Shown here piece after piece: positions 21,050 through 31,580 of a stretch of DNA of 64,000 bases. Each line of letters begins with the position of its first letter. The first letter of the stretch is position 1. A program made the translations under genes and the position numbers. Source of the stretch: Otatea glauca (taxonomy: Eukaryota; Streptophyta; Magnoliopsida; Poales; Poaceae); the NCBI GenBank assembly GCA_036346275.1, contig CM070730.1, forward strand, positions 46,608,918 to 46,672,917. Reading direction: 5' to 3'. The notes below the pieces were generated by a model. It did no database searches. It was not told the origin of the DNA and saw only the letters and a list, made by a program, of their open reading frames with translations.

Positions 21050-22795
21050 GACCTCGAAATGGTGTCTTTTTGGAGAAAGAGTTTCTTTCAAAAGAAATCG
21101 AGAGGAGTGATGTGTATCTTGATGAAGTTCGAGAATCACATGAATATGTTCAAGCTACCTCTGAACCTTCACAAGATGTACAAAGTGTTGTACAACTGTG
21201 AAAGAGACTCCACCCCACGTAGGTCGGGAGGCCACGCCATGTACCTATTAGATATGGGAATGACATATTATTGTTGGACAATGATGAGCCCACGACTTAT
21301 GAAGAAGCAATGATGGACCCAAACTCCAAAAATGGCTTGAAGCCATGAGATCCGAAATTCAATCCATGCATGACAATCAAGTTTGGAACTTGGTCGATTC
21401 ACTGATGGTGTAAAAACCATTGAGTGCAAATGGATTTTCAAGAAAAGATAGACGTAGATGGAAATGTTCAGATCTATAAGGCACGGTTGGTGGCAAAGGG
21501 TTTCAAACAAGTTCAAGGAGTTGACTATGATGAAACTTTCTCACGGTAGCCATGCTCAAGTCTGTCAGGATCATTTTAGCTATTCTTCGCATATTTTGAT
21601 TATGAAATATGGCGATGGATGTCAAAACAACCTTCCTTAATGGGAATCTTTCGAGGATGTATACATGATACAACCCAAGGCTTTGTTGATCCTAAATATG
21701 CTAAAAGGGTATGCAAGCTTCAAAGATCCATTTATGGGTTAAAGCAAGCATCTAGGAGTTGGAACATTCGTTTTGATGAAGTAGTCAAAGGTTTTGACTT
21801 TATCAAAATGAAGAAGAGCCTTGTGTTTACAAGAAGGCTAGTGGGAGCGCACTTGTATTTACGATTTTGTATGTGGATGACATATTATTAATCGGGAATG
21901 ACATTCCTATGCTTGAAGATGTTAAGACTTCATTGAAAAGGAGTTTCTCAATGAAGGACTTGGGAGAAGCATGCTATATCTTGGGCATAAAAATCTATAG
22001 AGATAGATCAAAAAGGTTAATTGGATTAAGTCAGAAACGACATTGACAAGATATTGAAAAGGTTCAATATGCATGAATCCAAGAGAGGTTTCATGCCAAT
22101 GTCACATGGCATCGATCTGAAGAATCGGTGTCCTTCGACATCTGATAAGCGAGACAGGATGAGCAAGATTCCATATGCTTCAGCTATTGGGTCTATTATG
22201 TATGCCATGATCTGTACACGCCCAGATGTCTCATATGCTCTAAGTGTCACGAGCAGATACCAAGCGGATCCCGTGATGGTCATTGGATAGCCGTAAAAAT
22301 ATCCTCAAGTACTTGAGAAGAACTAAGGGTATGTTCCTTGTTTTTGGAGGTGAGGAAGATCGGTTGCAAAGGGTTACACCGATGCAAGCTTCCAAACCGA
22401 CAAAGATGATTTTCGATCGCAATCCGGGTTTGTGTTTACACTTAATGGAGGAGCGATGGTGGAAGAGTTCCAAGCAAAACACGGTGGCCGACTCTCTACG
22501 ACGAAGCGGAGTACATTGCGCTTCGGAGGCCGCAAAGGAGGCCGTGTGGATTAAGAAGTTTATCCAGAGCTTGGTGTGGTCGCTAGTGTCTCTAGTCCAA
22601 TGGACATCTATTGTGATAATAGTGGTGCCATTGCACAAGCAAAAGAGCCTAGATCACATCAAAGTCTAAACACATACTCCGTCGCTTTCACCTTATTCGC
22701 GAGATTGTGGATAGAGGTGACGCTGAATATGCAAAGTACATACGGAAGCCAATGTGGCGATCCGTTGACAAAGCCACCGCCATGTACCTAAGCAT
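21050..22795 (+). pseudogene. Copia reverse transcriptase and RNase H, degenerate
   Basis: Copia-type pol C-terminal half. Readable in several frames: EEAMMDPN and WLEAMRSEIQSMHDNQVWNL (about 21290-21390), CKLQRSIYGLKQASRSWN (about 21713-21766), the active site YVDD at 21870-21881, GSIMYAMICTRPDVSYALS (about 22190-22250), then RNase H with KYLRRTKGMFLVFGG, SSKQNTVADS and DNSGAIAQAKEPRSH (about 22610-22660). It ends with DPLTKP (about 22762). These match RVT_2 (PF07727) and the copia RNase H. Many frameshifts and stops make it a pseudogene. Confidence 0.9.
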
Positions 22796-22860
22796 GAGGC
22801 GCACACAAGGTCTATTGGTATTAGATACTTAATTGATTGACTCAAGTGCAAGTGGGAGAT

Positions 22861-24220
22861 TGTTAGTGTTATGCCCTTGAGGCAATCATTTAGATGATTG
22901 TAACATGACTATGTTTATGAATAATAATATGATTATTGGTCCAATGAATGTATATCATTGTATTGATCAACAAGTATGTGACTTGATTATGAAGCTCTTT
23001 ACTTAATGATGTAATTCGATAAATATCTCGATCGGATATCATCGTTATAGGACTACGATGAATAGATCAAGACATGTAGTGATCGATGATCATGCTTCAT
23101 AGATCATGGGATATGGAGATATCATCTCTACATTGTGGACCATGTTGAAGAACATGGGTTAGATAGACCGCTATGGGACACTCGCGAGAATGTTTCATTC
23201 TTATGTGTCATCGATGTATCTCATACCTAGAAGATGTATGATCCTTAGACCGAGATTGTCATATTCCTACATGTGTAATAGTTTTCCTTGGGGCTATCAA
23301 ACACTACTTCCTAACCGGATAGTTATAAAGGTAGCTTTCATGTTTACTATGAAACGTGCAGAGGGAAGTGAGCAAATCAAGATGGAATTTGCCACTCCAA
23401 TGAAACGGAGATATATGACAAGGCCACTCGTGTGATATGATTAAGAAAGTGCATGGCCATGCCGTGATTGAGGAGTCAATCACAACTTATTAATATATCA
23501 CGGATACGAGAGATGGATTGAATCATCAAAGGATGACATGCTTCTCGCCTTGAGATCAATCTTCATATACTTGGCAAAGGGATTATTACATGAGTTCTTT
23601 TGATAGGTTCTGCTCGATTTGATCACGGTATGTTTGGGAGTTGGCATACTTTGCAAGAAGTCGCTACCAACTATTGGATTGAAAAGGAGTTTTCGAATCC
23701 ATGTCCAAACGTATGTGAACTCGCAGGTCACACACTTAATGGTGGGACGCATTAATTTGGATTGGATCCGTAATTAATGAACCTCGTGGGCTTAGCATAT
23801 TTGGTGGGCCCTGGTTTAGGGTTTCATCTCGTGGCTATATAAGGAGGGGAGGAGGAGGCGCAGGTGTGCTTTCCACGGTTTAGGTTTGATTCACTTGAAA
23901 CCCTAGCCTCCTCCTCTCGCTGCCCTCGCCGAGCGACTAGGTGCTAGCACACGACGCCGCTGCGTTCCATCTCTCGGACGTGTGGACATCTGCGGTGACG
24001 CTGCTGCGATCAAGGGCGTGGGAGGACGATCCACGGCGAGGCGAGGACGATCCACTACATCGACGCAACGATCGCGGCGAGGACGAACCACTACATCGAC
24101 GCGAAGGATTCCGCAGCTGCGCGTCTAGTGGTAATCTTATCTATGATCCCCTTCTTGCGAGTAGCTTTACGTTGCGCGGTAGGTTTTTTTGTGCTAGCGT
24201 AGCATACCGCGTTTCTTTGA
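22861..24220 (+). repeat. 3' LTR of the copia fragment
   Basis: Begins TGTTAGTGTTATGCCC right after the polypurine tract AGTGGGAGA (22851-22859). A TATA box, CTATATAAGG, lies at 23835-23844 and a GC-rich stretch follows, as in an R/U5 region. The end is estimated near GCATACCGCG at about 24210-24220; exact end not certain because of decay. About 1.36 kb. Confidence 0.8.
23835..23844 (+). promoter_or_regulatory. TATA box in copia LTR
   Basis: CTATATAAGG, a close match to the plant TATA consensus, located about 970 bp into the LTR and followed by GC-rich sequence. As the LTR points toward the rest of CACTA-2, it could drive read-through into the DUF4216 segment and downstream. Confidence 0.6.
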
Positions 24221-24221
24221 G

Positions 24222-24888
24222 CTTTCCATCATGCGAGAACACAACGATAGATTTCTCACATGGTTCAAACAAAGGGCGGAGGTCTCTGTTAGTGAGACTA
24301 TCAAATGGTTGGTCGACGGACCTAGATTTAATGTACGAGACATGGCAGGGTGCGATATTAATGGGTACACCTTTTACATCGAAAGTCGATGATAAGAGTA
24401 CTGTTCAAAGCAGTGGTGTAAGCATAGATGCTTTTTCCGATGAACATCACTCGAAAGGAGGATCCTCAATGGCAATGAACTCTTACTTCGGGGTGATTGA
24501 AGAAATTTGGGAGCTCGATTACGGAATATACCAAATTTCATTGTTCCGATGTAAGTGGGTGGGACTACTACATGGAGTGAAGGTCGACAAGAGAGGTTTT
24601 ACTCTTGTGGATCTCAACAGACTCGCCTATAAAGATGACCCATTCGTACTTGCGAAGCAAGCAAATCAGGTCTTCTATGTGCGTGATTCGGCCAATCCGA
24701 GGTTGCACGTTGTTCTTCATGGCAAGCGGCGGATCGTTGGAGTCGAAAATGTCATAGATGAAGAAGAATACGGCCAATTTGATGAAATACCTCCGTTTGC
24801 GGTTGGGGCCTGTCTTAGTGGAGACGATGACACACATGGAAGAAATTACATGCGTGTAGATCATCAGAAAGGGTTGTATTGTAAATAA
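24222..24888 (+). pseudogene. CACTA-2 transposase, 3' part (DUF4216)
   Basis: The transposase reading resumes at MREHNDRFLTWFKQRAEV (about 24230), then continues in the next frame from about 24330 through DDKSTVQSSGVSIDAF, NSYFGVIEEIWELDYGIY, GFTLVDLNRLAYKDDPFVL and HGKRRIVGVENVIDEEEY to a TAA at 24886-24888. This is the DUF4216 domain (PF13952) that ends plant CACTA transposases. It is a decayed 3' portion cut from the 5' part by the copia element, with a frameshift near 24330. Confidence 0.88.
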
Positions 24889-25382
24889 ATGGACTATTAT
24901 AATGTTTGTTGTTAATCTCATTGTTGTATTATGTATGTCAAATAGTTTGCAATGCTTTCGAAGTAAAAATCCATGGTGAATTACTGTTGGAGGCTTTGAT
25001 GGAAATGCAATGTCCCTTTGTGCCTGCACTTTGTGCCATATGTTTTGAAAGAAAATTCTATTTGACGAAATTATTGTTGGGAAAGCTTGTAAATAGTCAA
25101 AACATCATTTATGGAAATTATCGCAATTCGGATTAATTTGAAAAAGTTTTGACTTTTCTACACTTTACGCACAAGTCATGTCTATGAAATGAATTTTGGC
25201 ATATTTCTTGAACGTGGTCGCTTTTTCCAAAATTCTTTTATGAAAAGATTTGCGATATCGAAATATGTTTACGCAAATTCCTAATAATTTCAACAACGAA
25301 CGAAAATGTTATGGCATTTTCTCTCTCTGATGAAATGCTGAAAATTCAGAACTTGCAGTATTCTGAAAAGGGAATAGTGCAA
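24889..25382. other. Spacer after the CACTA-2 transposase, no gene seen
   Basis: AT-rich 3' UTR-like sequence between the transposase stop and the internal repeat array. No coding similarity or repeats recognised. Confidence 0.5.
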
Positions 25383-25705
25383 TGAACTACATTTGTGTCG
25401 GTTTTCTTTAAAAAAGTGATACGGATATTGAGCTTATCGATTGTCGGTTTTCCTAAAATAAGCGTCATCGATTACTATACACATCGTGTCGGTTTTTTAC
25501 AATAAGTTTATCATCGATGACTATAAATATCTGTGTCGGTTTTGTGTGAAAAAGCGATACTGATGTTGATTTACACATCTGTGTCGGTTATTGTAAAAAA
25601 ACGATACTGAAGATTGAAACATCCGTGTCGGTTTTATTCGAAGAAACGACACGGATATGTATATTATCAGGATCGGTTTTCCTAAAAAAACGACACTGAT
25701 GACCC
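25383..25705 (+). repeat. Internal subterminal-type repeat array of CACTA-2
   Basis: Seven or so units with core TGTGTCGGTTTT and partner AAAACGACACTGAT, spaced by about 50 bp. The units resemble the first units of the left terminal array (CTGTGTCGGTTCTTAAG near 17520). The array lies between the two genes and points toward the second one. No convincing CACTA terminus borders it (the nearest is GAACTACATTTGTG), so it does not look like the end of a nested element. Confidence 0.8.
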
Positions 25706-25738
25706 CCCGCCATTTATTTCCCCCGCCAAGTCGATTCA

Positions 25739-26140
25739 GGCGCGCGCGCAGCATACTCTCATTAACCTAGCGAAAGCCGCCCCTCCCTGCCCCGCCGCCC
25801 GCCGCCACGCCCTACCCCGCCGCCCCGCCGCCTCGCCGCCCGCCGCCTCGCCCGCCGCCGCCTCGCCCGCCCCACCCGACGCCCGTCGACCCGCCGACTC
25901 CCGACGCCCCTCCGACCTGCCCGACGACTCGCGCCCGCCCGCCACCCGCCGCCCCCTCAGACCGCCCGGCGACGATCGTAGCCGCCCCAGCCAAGCGCCT
26001 CCCGACGCCCGCCGACCCGCCCCGACTCTCGATGCCCCTCCGACCTGCCTGACGACTCGCCGCCCGCCCGCCACCCGGCGCCCCTCCGACCTGCCCGACG
26101 ACCGGCCGCCCGTCCCCGACGCCTGCCGACCTGACGCTCT
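25739..26140 (+). other. GC-rich, C-run leader downstream of internal array
   Basis: About 400 bp of very GC-rich, CpG-rich sequence dominated by CCGCC and CCCGAC runs. In the sense direction it would encode Pro/Arg/Ala-rich low-complexity sequence; long minus-strand ORFs here are composition artefacts. A GC-rich stretch occupies the same place in CACTA-3 (52020-52300). Likely 5' leader of the Ulp1-like gene. Confidence 0.55.
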
Positions 26141-27070
26141 ATCTTTGGTAACTTTCTAAACCATCCTTTCTTCGCATGTGAGTTGGCTTGATGTTCCCTC
26201 ACTGGTAACACAAGATGAAATCAACAAGCTAGTTTCTAGCAAGATATAACTTCCAAACAGGTTGATTTTACTGCAATAGAGTATGAATTTGAATAGTAAC
26301 ACTAAAAGGTAGAAAGATCACTTGTAAGGGTATAGAACAATCACAAGGTTATACTTTCACACTAGCAGAAGTGAATGGGACACGAGAAAAACACAACTCC
26401 TATTCAGCATTAAGGGCATACAGAGGCGTAATGTGGAAATTACAGACGGTTTACCATGCCCACACATAACACAAATTGTCAAAAGAATGGTAACCATTTT
26501 AGTGATATATTATTTAACGTCGGTCTAAAAAAAGTATTCATAATCGAGTTTGATAACCAACAATGCCAAGCACTTGTGGTAGAAATTTTTAGTTTTCATA
26601 ATCAACTTGCATAATTGCGTTGTGTAGTTTGTCACTCGGAAGGAGGAAAATTTTAAGAATGACCAAGAGATGTAGTGCGGTTTCTTATAGTTGACAAAGA
26701 AAAGAACCAATCTTGATTATTACAAGGAAAATGCGAGAGCAACAAAAATGGAAATAAATGTGTTGTGGGAAGCCCTTGCGCACTTTCCCGATGGCAATCA
26801 AGCTTGTTTGACACATTATATATGGAAGGTTTCACTGGGCATCATTCAAATGGAGAATATGTACAAGTACACTAGAATTGCAAGATGTACATTATTGTCC
26901 TTACGACAAAGTTACTGAGAACAAGAAAATTATTTCTCTAATTCAAGTTTGAGAACAAACATTTCGAGTTAAATTTCACAATGCATGCTTTCATCATCTA
27001 ACGCAAATACAAGAATATGATCTACATGTTATTATTATTATTGTAATATGATCTACGTTAGAGTTAAAAA
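26141..27070. other. Spacer before the second hairpin pair, no gene seen
   Basis: AT-rich sequence with no similarity I recognise to transposase or gag-pol. It lies between the GC-rich stretch and the hairpin leader, so it may be a 5' intron of the second gene. Short ORFs on either strand are unconserved. Confidence 0.45.
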
Positions 27071-27088
27071 TCGTAACCTCGTCTCCCA

Positions 27089-27149
27089 TTCGAGAGTGCT
27101 TGTTTATGAATATGCCATTTCGTCACATTCATAAGCAAGCATTCTCGAA
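27089..27149 (+). other. Conserved short hairpin HP1, copy B
   Basis: 61-nt foldback with left arm TTCGAGAGTGCTTGTTTATG and right arm CATAAGCAAGCATTCTCGAA. Arms pair over about 26 bp. Compared with copy A, the inner stem changes from TATAAAT/ATTTATA to TATGAAT/ATTCATA, keeping the pairing. Confidence 0.75.
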
Positions 27150-27167
27150 TTGTCCATTTTTTGATAG

Positions 27168-27371
27168 TTCGAGGATATGTGGTTCGGGCAAGTTCACGAG
27201 TGTTGTACAAGCTGCAGTAGATTTGGTAGCATCTCCCTCACGGTGTTCTCCGGGTATACACCCTCTTGACCTGTTGTCGAGACGTATACCGGAGAACAAG
27301 CGAGATCTTGCCAAATCTACTCGCAGCTTGTACAACGGCTTAGGAACTTGCTCGAACCACATATCCTCGAA
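27168..27371 (+). other. Conserved long hairpin HP2, copy B (best preserved)
   Basis: 204-nt foldback with arms of about 88 nt and a loop of about 25 nt. Outer pairing is TTCGAGGATATGTGGTTCG with CGAACCACATATCCTCGAA, perfect over 19 bp. Inner pairs include TTGTACAAGCTGC with GCAGCTTGTACAA, AGTAGATTTGG with CCAAATCTACT, and GTTCTCCGGGTATAC with GTATACCGGAGAAC. Located in the leader of the Ulp1-like gene. Strong enough to resemble a small-RNA precursor. Confidence 0.82.
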
Positions 27372-27419
27372 TGGGATTAGGACCAAACCTATTTAGAGAG
27401 TAGGGGTTATCGTTGAGTG

Positions 27420-27710
27420 CGTATTTAGGCGATCAACAGATAAACTTTTTTGAAGATCGTTCGTTCATTTGTTACTCTCTTGAAATATGCTAGAACGATT
27501 ACATCTTATTACTTATCTATTCACTATTGCTTTACATGATTTATTGTCAAGTTCACAAAATAGGTACTAATTGCTTTCTCTCATGTCAAATATATGACCT
27601 TATCGATAAGAAAACTCAAAATGTCACAATTAGAGAGCATCGGCTCCCAAAAGCAGTAGAAGGTGCTCGAGGGGCCGAGCTAAGTTCCAAATGTTGAGAG
27701 GCCGAGTAAG
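27420..27710. other. Leader of the CACTA-2 second gene, no gene seen
   Basis: Sequence after HP2 and before recognisable coding similarity. No repeats or motifs noted. Confidence 0.4.
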
Positions 27711-30600
27711 GTGAGGAAGGCCCGAGGACCGAACAAAGGGGCCACAGGAGAACACCGCAGTTCTTCACTTCAATGCCACGGGTGCCTGCAGGCCCTCCCA
27801 AGTACAAGGGTGATACCGCTCATTCCTCGGTCAATTGGTGAGGAGAGAGTGCCCATAACGATTAAGGATTGGAGGAAGGAAGTCGTGCCGAGCGTAAGAA
27901 TCGATCGTGGGATGAGGTTAAGGGCAAGTGGATTATAGAGGAGGAAGATGAACGCAACGCGAGACAGCACGCCTTGAAGAGGATGGGTGTGGCCTTGAGG
28001 CACTTCGTGGTCCTCATGCACAGTGAGTACGCATTGAAGGTCGTACAACATTCGAGAGGTATCCGTTCGTTACTGTGTGTTTGGGTGGAGTTCACGACGA
28101 CGAAGGGTACGCCTGAGGCAGAGCAGCTAAGAGAGAGGAATACCGCTATCCGAGGCACAACACGCACCGCACCACCTCGACAAAGCGGCTATGAGGGGAA
28201 GAAGGCAGAGTGGGCGCGACTAGCCGAGGAGTGCGCGAACTCCGGGACGACGATGCCTTACTCCCACATATGTGAGGAACGGGCACGCAACTGGGTATTA
28301 GCGAGGACAAAGAAAACCCCTGACGGGCAGCTTGTAGTCGCAAACCCCACTACTGCGCACGTCGTCTCTGCCATCGTAAGACATCTGACTTAGTACATTG
28401 CAGTTGGCCTAGCTTGTTGTATTTGAGATCTAATTCGTACTCGCTATTGCGGGAGGAGGTAAGCGGCGGAAAGAGCAGGGACCTTCGAGAGCCAAGGGTG
28501 AAGGATATCCTGTCGTCTCGTGATCGGAAGCCCGATCATAAGGGCCGGTGCTCGACGCAGGTCGGGCATACGAAGAAGTCCTACTTCAAGATGACGTTTC
28601 GAGTGCTAAATCAAGATCATGGGAGGCACGCGGGAGCGCTCAAGGAGACGCCAGGAGCAAATGGAGGAGGAGATCAAGGATGAGATGAGGGGAGATGATG
28701 GCACGTGAAGATGAGATAAGGGCTGAGATGATGTCACGTGAGGAGCGCCTGAGGTCTGAGATGATGGCGATGATCTCCCAGAGTCAGAGCCAGAATCCCT
28801 CACCTCTTGTAGAGAAGCCTGTGCCCCGACCTAGCAGCTGTGGTTCCAAAAATGATAAGATCGATCCCCATCTGAAGGTAATAATTAATTCTTCCTAAAT
28901 TAAAACTACAAGTGTAACTCCCACAATATTTCTCCTCAAGTTGCGTACATCTTGCAGGCCCCTGCTAAGTGCCAGCTCACCACCCTGACGGAGGACGGAT
29001 TTCCTGTCGAGGCTGCATGCGGGGTTGCATTTCCGTGCAAGGAGACCGACACTGTGCATGGTCAACCTTTGGGGAAGGGCTACATGAGGGTGCAGGTGGA
29101 CTATGTCCACGAACACTTCTTATCACATGTGCTCGAGTTCCCCCCCAACGAAGATATCAAGCACTCTCGGGCAAGCACGCATGTCGCTCATCAAGTGGCC
29201 CACGACGGTGTCGTCTTGGTCAAGGTAAAATCCCGCGTCTTCTCTACCATCCGGTAGAGTCTCGCAATAAGTTAAATATGCGCGTGCTTTGTAGGTTCTT
29301 ACCGTACCTGTGCTTACTCGTGCTGCTGATTCTATTCCCACCACCGTGATGAGTCCTACACGGAGTGCAGAGCTCACGTGTAAAAGGACAAGCACGACAC
29401 CAACAGAACCACAAGAGGCCTCTAAGACTCCTTCCGCCAAGAAGGCAAAGGCGATAAAGGCCACAAACCCCTTGAGGTACTTGAAAAGCCAACTACCCTC
29501 ACCTCAAGACTCCTTCGCCCGAGAAGAAAAGTCGGCCACAGCCACAGACATCCCTTATGATTTTAAGGCCTACGTACATGGAAAGCCCCTGCTTGCATCC
29601 AACAAACTAAATGGTCTAGGCAGGTGGACTCGCAAGCTCCATGGATGGTATATTGATAAGGTGAATGAGGAAGAGCGTCGAGTTGACTTCAATGTGATGT
29701 ATAAAAGGGTACATTTCCACCGTGACGAGAATGGGATATTCCCTGTTAGTTTTGAGGATCTGTTTCTTGTGTACCAATTAAAAGCCGTTGATATTTCTAC
29801 TATACGATCTTGGACGCTGTGAGTATCGCACCATACAACATGAGTTGACGACTTTTATAGGATTTTGCATTATGTTTTCTAATATCAACACGAGTTGCAG
29901 GGCAATGAGACAGCGAGCCGGGACGAATCTAAACCAAGTTGGGTTCGTCGACCCCGAGCTAGTGTCTGCGACCACGGCTAGGATACATCCGGTGTTTGTT
30001 GCTGGCTACGTCAAGAGGGTATTGCATACTGAGTCGACGAAGGACTTCGTTGTAATACCGTACCACGAGGAGTAAGTAGTACAAACCCTTCAATTACTTG
30101 TACGCACTTAAACCGTATGCGAACTTATTTCCTTGCACTACATTCCATTTAATAAGCAACCATTGGGTTCTACTCGTCCTCGTTCCGAGTGAAAACACAA
30201 TCTACATTTTTAACTCAATCAAGAAGAGACCGATGGCCTACGCGATCAAGTGTCCTTTGCAGAAGTAAGTACATTACCGTAACCTAACACTTTCTGAATT
30301 TAACTATATTTTTTTACTCAATGGCATCTCTCCAATATATGTAGGGTTTCTGACTATGTCGATGAAGGAGGGTCACACAATAACAAAAATGGCAAGATTT
30401 GGAGTATAAGAAATTCACGGTACAAGTGCCTAGCATATATACGCTTAATTTTTTGACATCTAATCTTCGTGTGTTAATTTCTTTTCTCTCTTCACAGTGT
30501 CATCAATAGGGCAGCGATGACTGCGGCTTCTATGTCATGCAACACATGTTGGTTGTGGTCGTGGCTCACACCTTTTTCTAAGGTATATGTACATGCATAC
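27711..30600 (+). pseudogene. CACTA-2 second gene: plant En/Spm ORF with Ulp1-like (C48) domain
   Basis: Multi-exon remnant of the second gene carried by many plant CACTA elements. Early exons (27740-28392) match the Ptta/En/Spm plant family (PF03004-like): WDEVKGKWIIEEE, RARNWVLARTKKTPDG. A helical Glu/Met/Arg-rich stretch follows at 28695-28850. CQLTTLTEDGFPVEAACGV (about 28970) matches the domain often found here. An exon at about 29295-29820 has LHGWYIDKVNEEE. The Ulp1-like domain is split over small exons: NHWVLLVLVPS (His at 30161-30163), IFNS (Asn at 30212-30214 where Ulp1 proteases have Asp) and DDCGFYVMQHM (Cys at 30522-30524). A TAG at 30507-30509 interrupts the last motif. Probable donors GTAAGTA follow several exons. 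The role in transposition is not established. Confidence 0.8.
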
Positions 30601-30769
30601 TTAGCCTTTCACATACAAATTTTGAAACTTAAATTCATGCACTCATTTATGTTTTGCGGATGATCAATATCCCGAGAAGAGCTTAGGCAAGAAAGCACTC
30701 AACAATTTCTGAGATCACTTATGCCAATGGTGCTGGTTAGAAGTTATATTGGAGGACGGTAGGTTTAGA

Positions 30770-31020
30770 GATCTGAGCGCCCTACTAGTCCATATGGAAA
30801 CAATATTAATTGTATATGTCAATGTGATATATATGCACGTGTCTGATTGTTAAGCATGTTTGTGTTTGTATGTTGTGAACGAATGGGCTATATGTATTGC
30901 AATTTACGTATTCGTGATACGTGAATGTGATATGTGCATTCGTGTTATGTATTGTCAATGTGATATATATATGCCCAATGTTAATATGTGTGTTATTTTG
31001 GATAATATGCAAAATTGAAA
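30770..31020. other. 3' region of the CACTA-2 second gene
   Basis: AT-rich with repeated TGTATTG and GTGATATATAT motifs. No coding similarity. It precedes the right subterminal array. Confidence 0.4.
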
Positions 31021-31024
31021 CACC

Positions 31025-31580
31025 CCATGAGGGTCATCGAATCGGTTCTTATGAGGAACTTGTGATGACCTCTCATCGTAATCGGTTCTTTTAAGAAAGC
31101 GATTGTGATGACCACATTAGTAGAATCGGTCTTTACGGGCGATAGTGATAACCATACCATTACAATCGGTTCTTGGAATAAAGCGATTGTGATGATATAT
31201 TATCAGAATCGGTTCTTTAAAGGAAGCGATTCTGATGACCCTCATTAGAATCGGTTCTTTTGCGAACCGATTCTGATAACGTTGCTATCAGAATCGGTTC
31301 GGCAAAAGAACCGATTCTAATGATGAGGTCATCAGAATCGCTTCCTTTAAAGAACCGATTCGATGACCTTTATCGTAATCGGTTATTAAAAAACCGATTG
31401 TGATAATGTGTTCATCGAATCGGTTTGATCTAAGAACCGATTCTAATGAGGATTTTATCAATCGGGCAAAACCGACTGTGATAACTCCACCTCATCACTA
31501 TCCAAAGACTTCGTATCGCCACTTGAACCGACTGTAATGACAAAAAAGAACCGATTCTGATGTACAATTCTGTAGTAGTG
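31025..31580. repeat. Right subterminal and terminal repeat array of CACTA-2
   Basis: About fifteen direct and inverted units with core AATCGGTTCTT or GAACCGATTCTGAT, ending in the inverted terminus whose minus strand reads CACTACTACAGAATTGTACA. Units differ slightly from the left array (AATCGG in place of TATCGG), a common state in CACTA elements. TAC follows at 31581-31583. Confidence 0.92.

Larger units (their letters stand above)
21045..24220 (+). mobile_element. Truncated Ty1/copia retrotransposon nested in CACTA-2
   Basis: A 3.2-kb fragment in plus orientation with the end of pol, a polypurine tract and one LTR. The 5' LTR, gag, protease and integrase are absent. Boundaries are approximate: the left is where transposase similarity stops, and the right is just before MREHNDRF, where transposase similarity resumes in the DUF4216 part. 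The family looks like the Tork/TNT1 group from its RNase H and polypurine tract. Because the element is truncated, no target duplication can be tested. Confidence 0.85.
17487..31580 (+). mobile_element. CACTA-2, complete two-gene CACTA transposon with nested copia fragment
   Basis: Left end CACTACTACAGAATGGTACA at 17487; right end at 31580, whose minus strand reads CACTACTACAGAATTGTACA. The termini match over about 24 bp with one mismatch. TAC lies directly outside both ends (17484-17486 and 31581-31583), the 3-bp duplication expected of CACTA elements. In plus orientation it contains a left array, a leader with hairpins, a transposase gene, a truncated copia element, an internal array, a GC-rich stretch, a second hairpin leader, a Ulp1-like gene and a right array. 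The 14.1-kb length includes about 3.2 kb of copia. CACTA-4 is a second copy of the same family. Confidence 0.92.

Noticed and set aside
25383..25705. Internal repeat array read as the end of a nested CACTA element
   Set aside because: No CACTA terminus, no 3-bp duplication and no partner end could be found, and CACTA-3 has the same arrangement.
25736..26211. Long minus-strand Arg/Gly/Ala-rich open frames
   Set aside because: They are low-complexity products of a GC-rich tract, antisense to the CACTA-2 genes, with overlapping open frames as expected from base composition.
27168..27371. HP2 as a known CACTA-borne miRNA (miR820)
   Set aside because: I could not see the miR820 mature sequence in either arm, so no known miRNA name is assigned.
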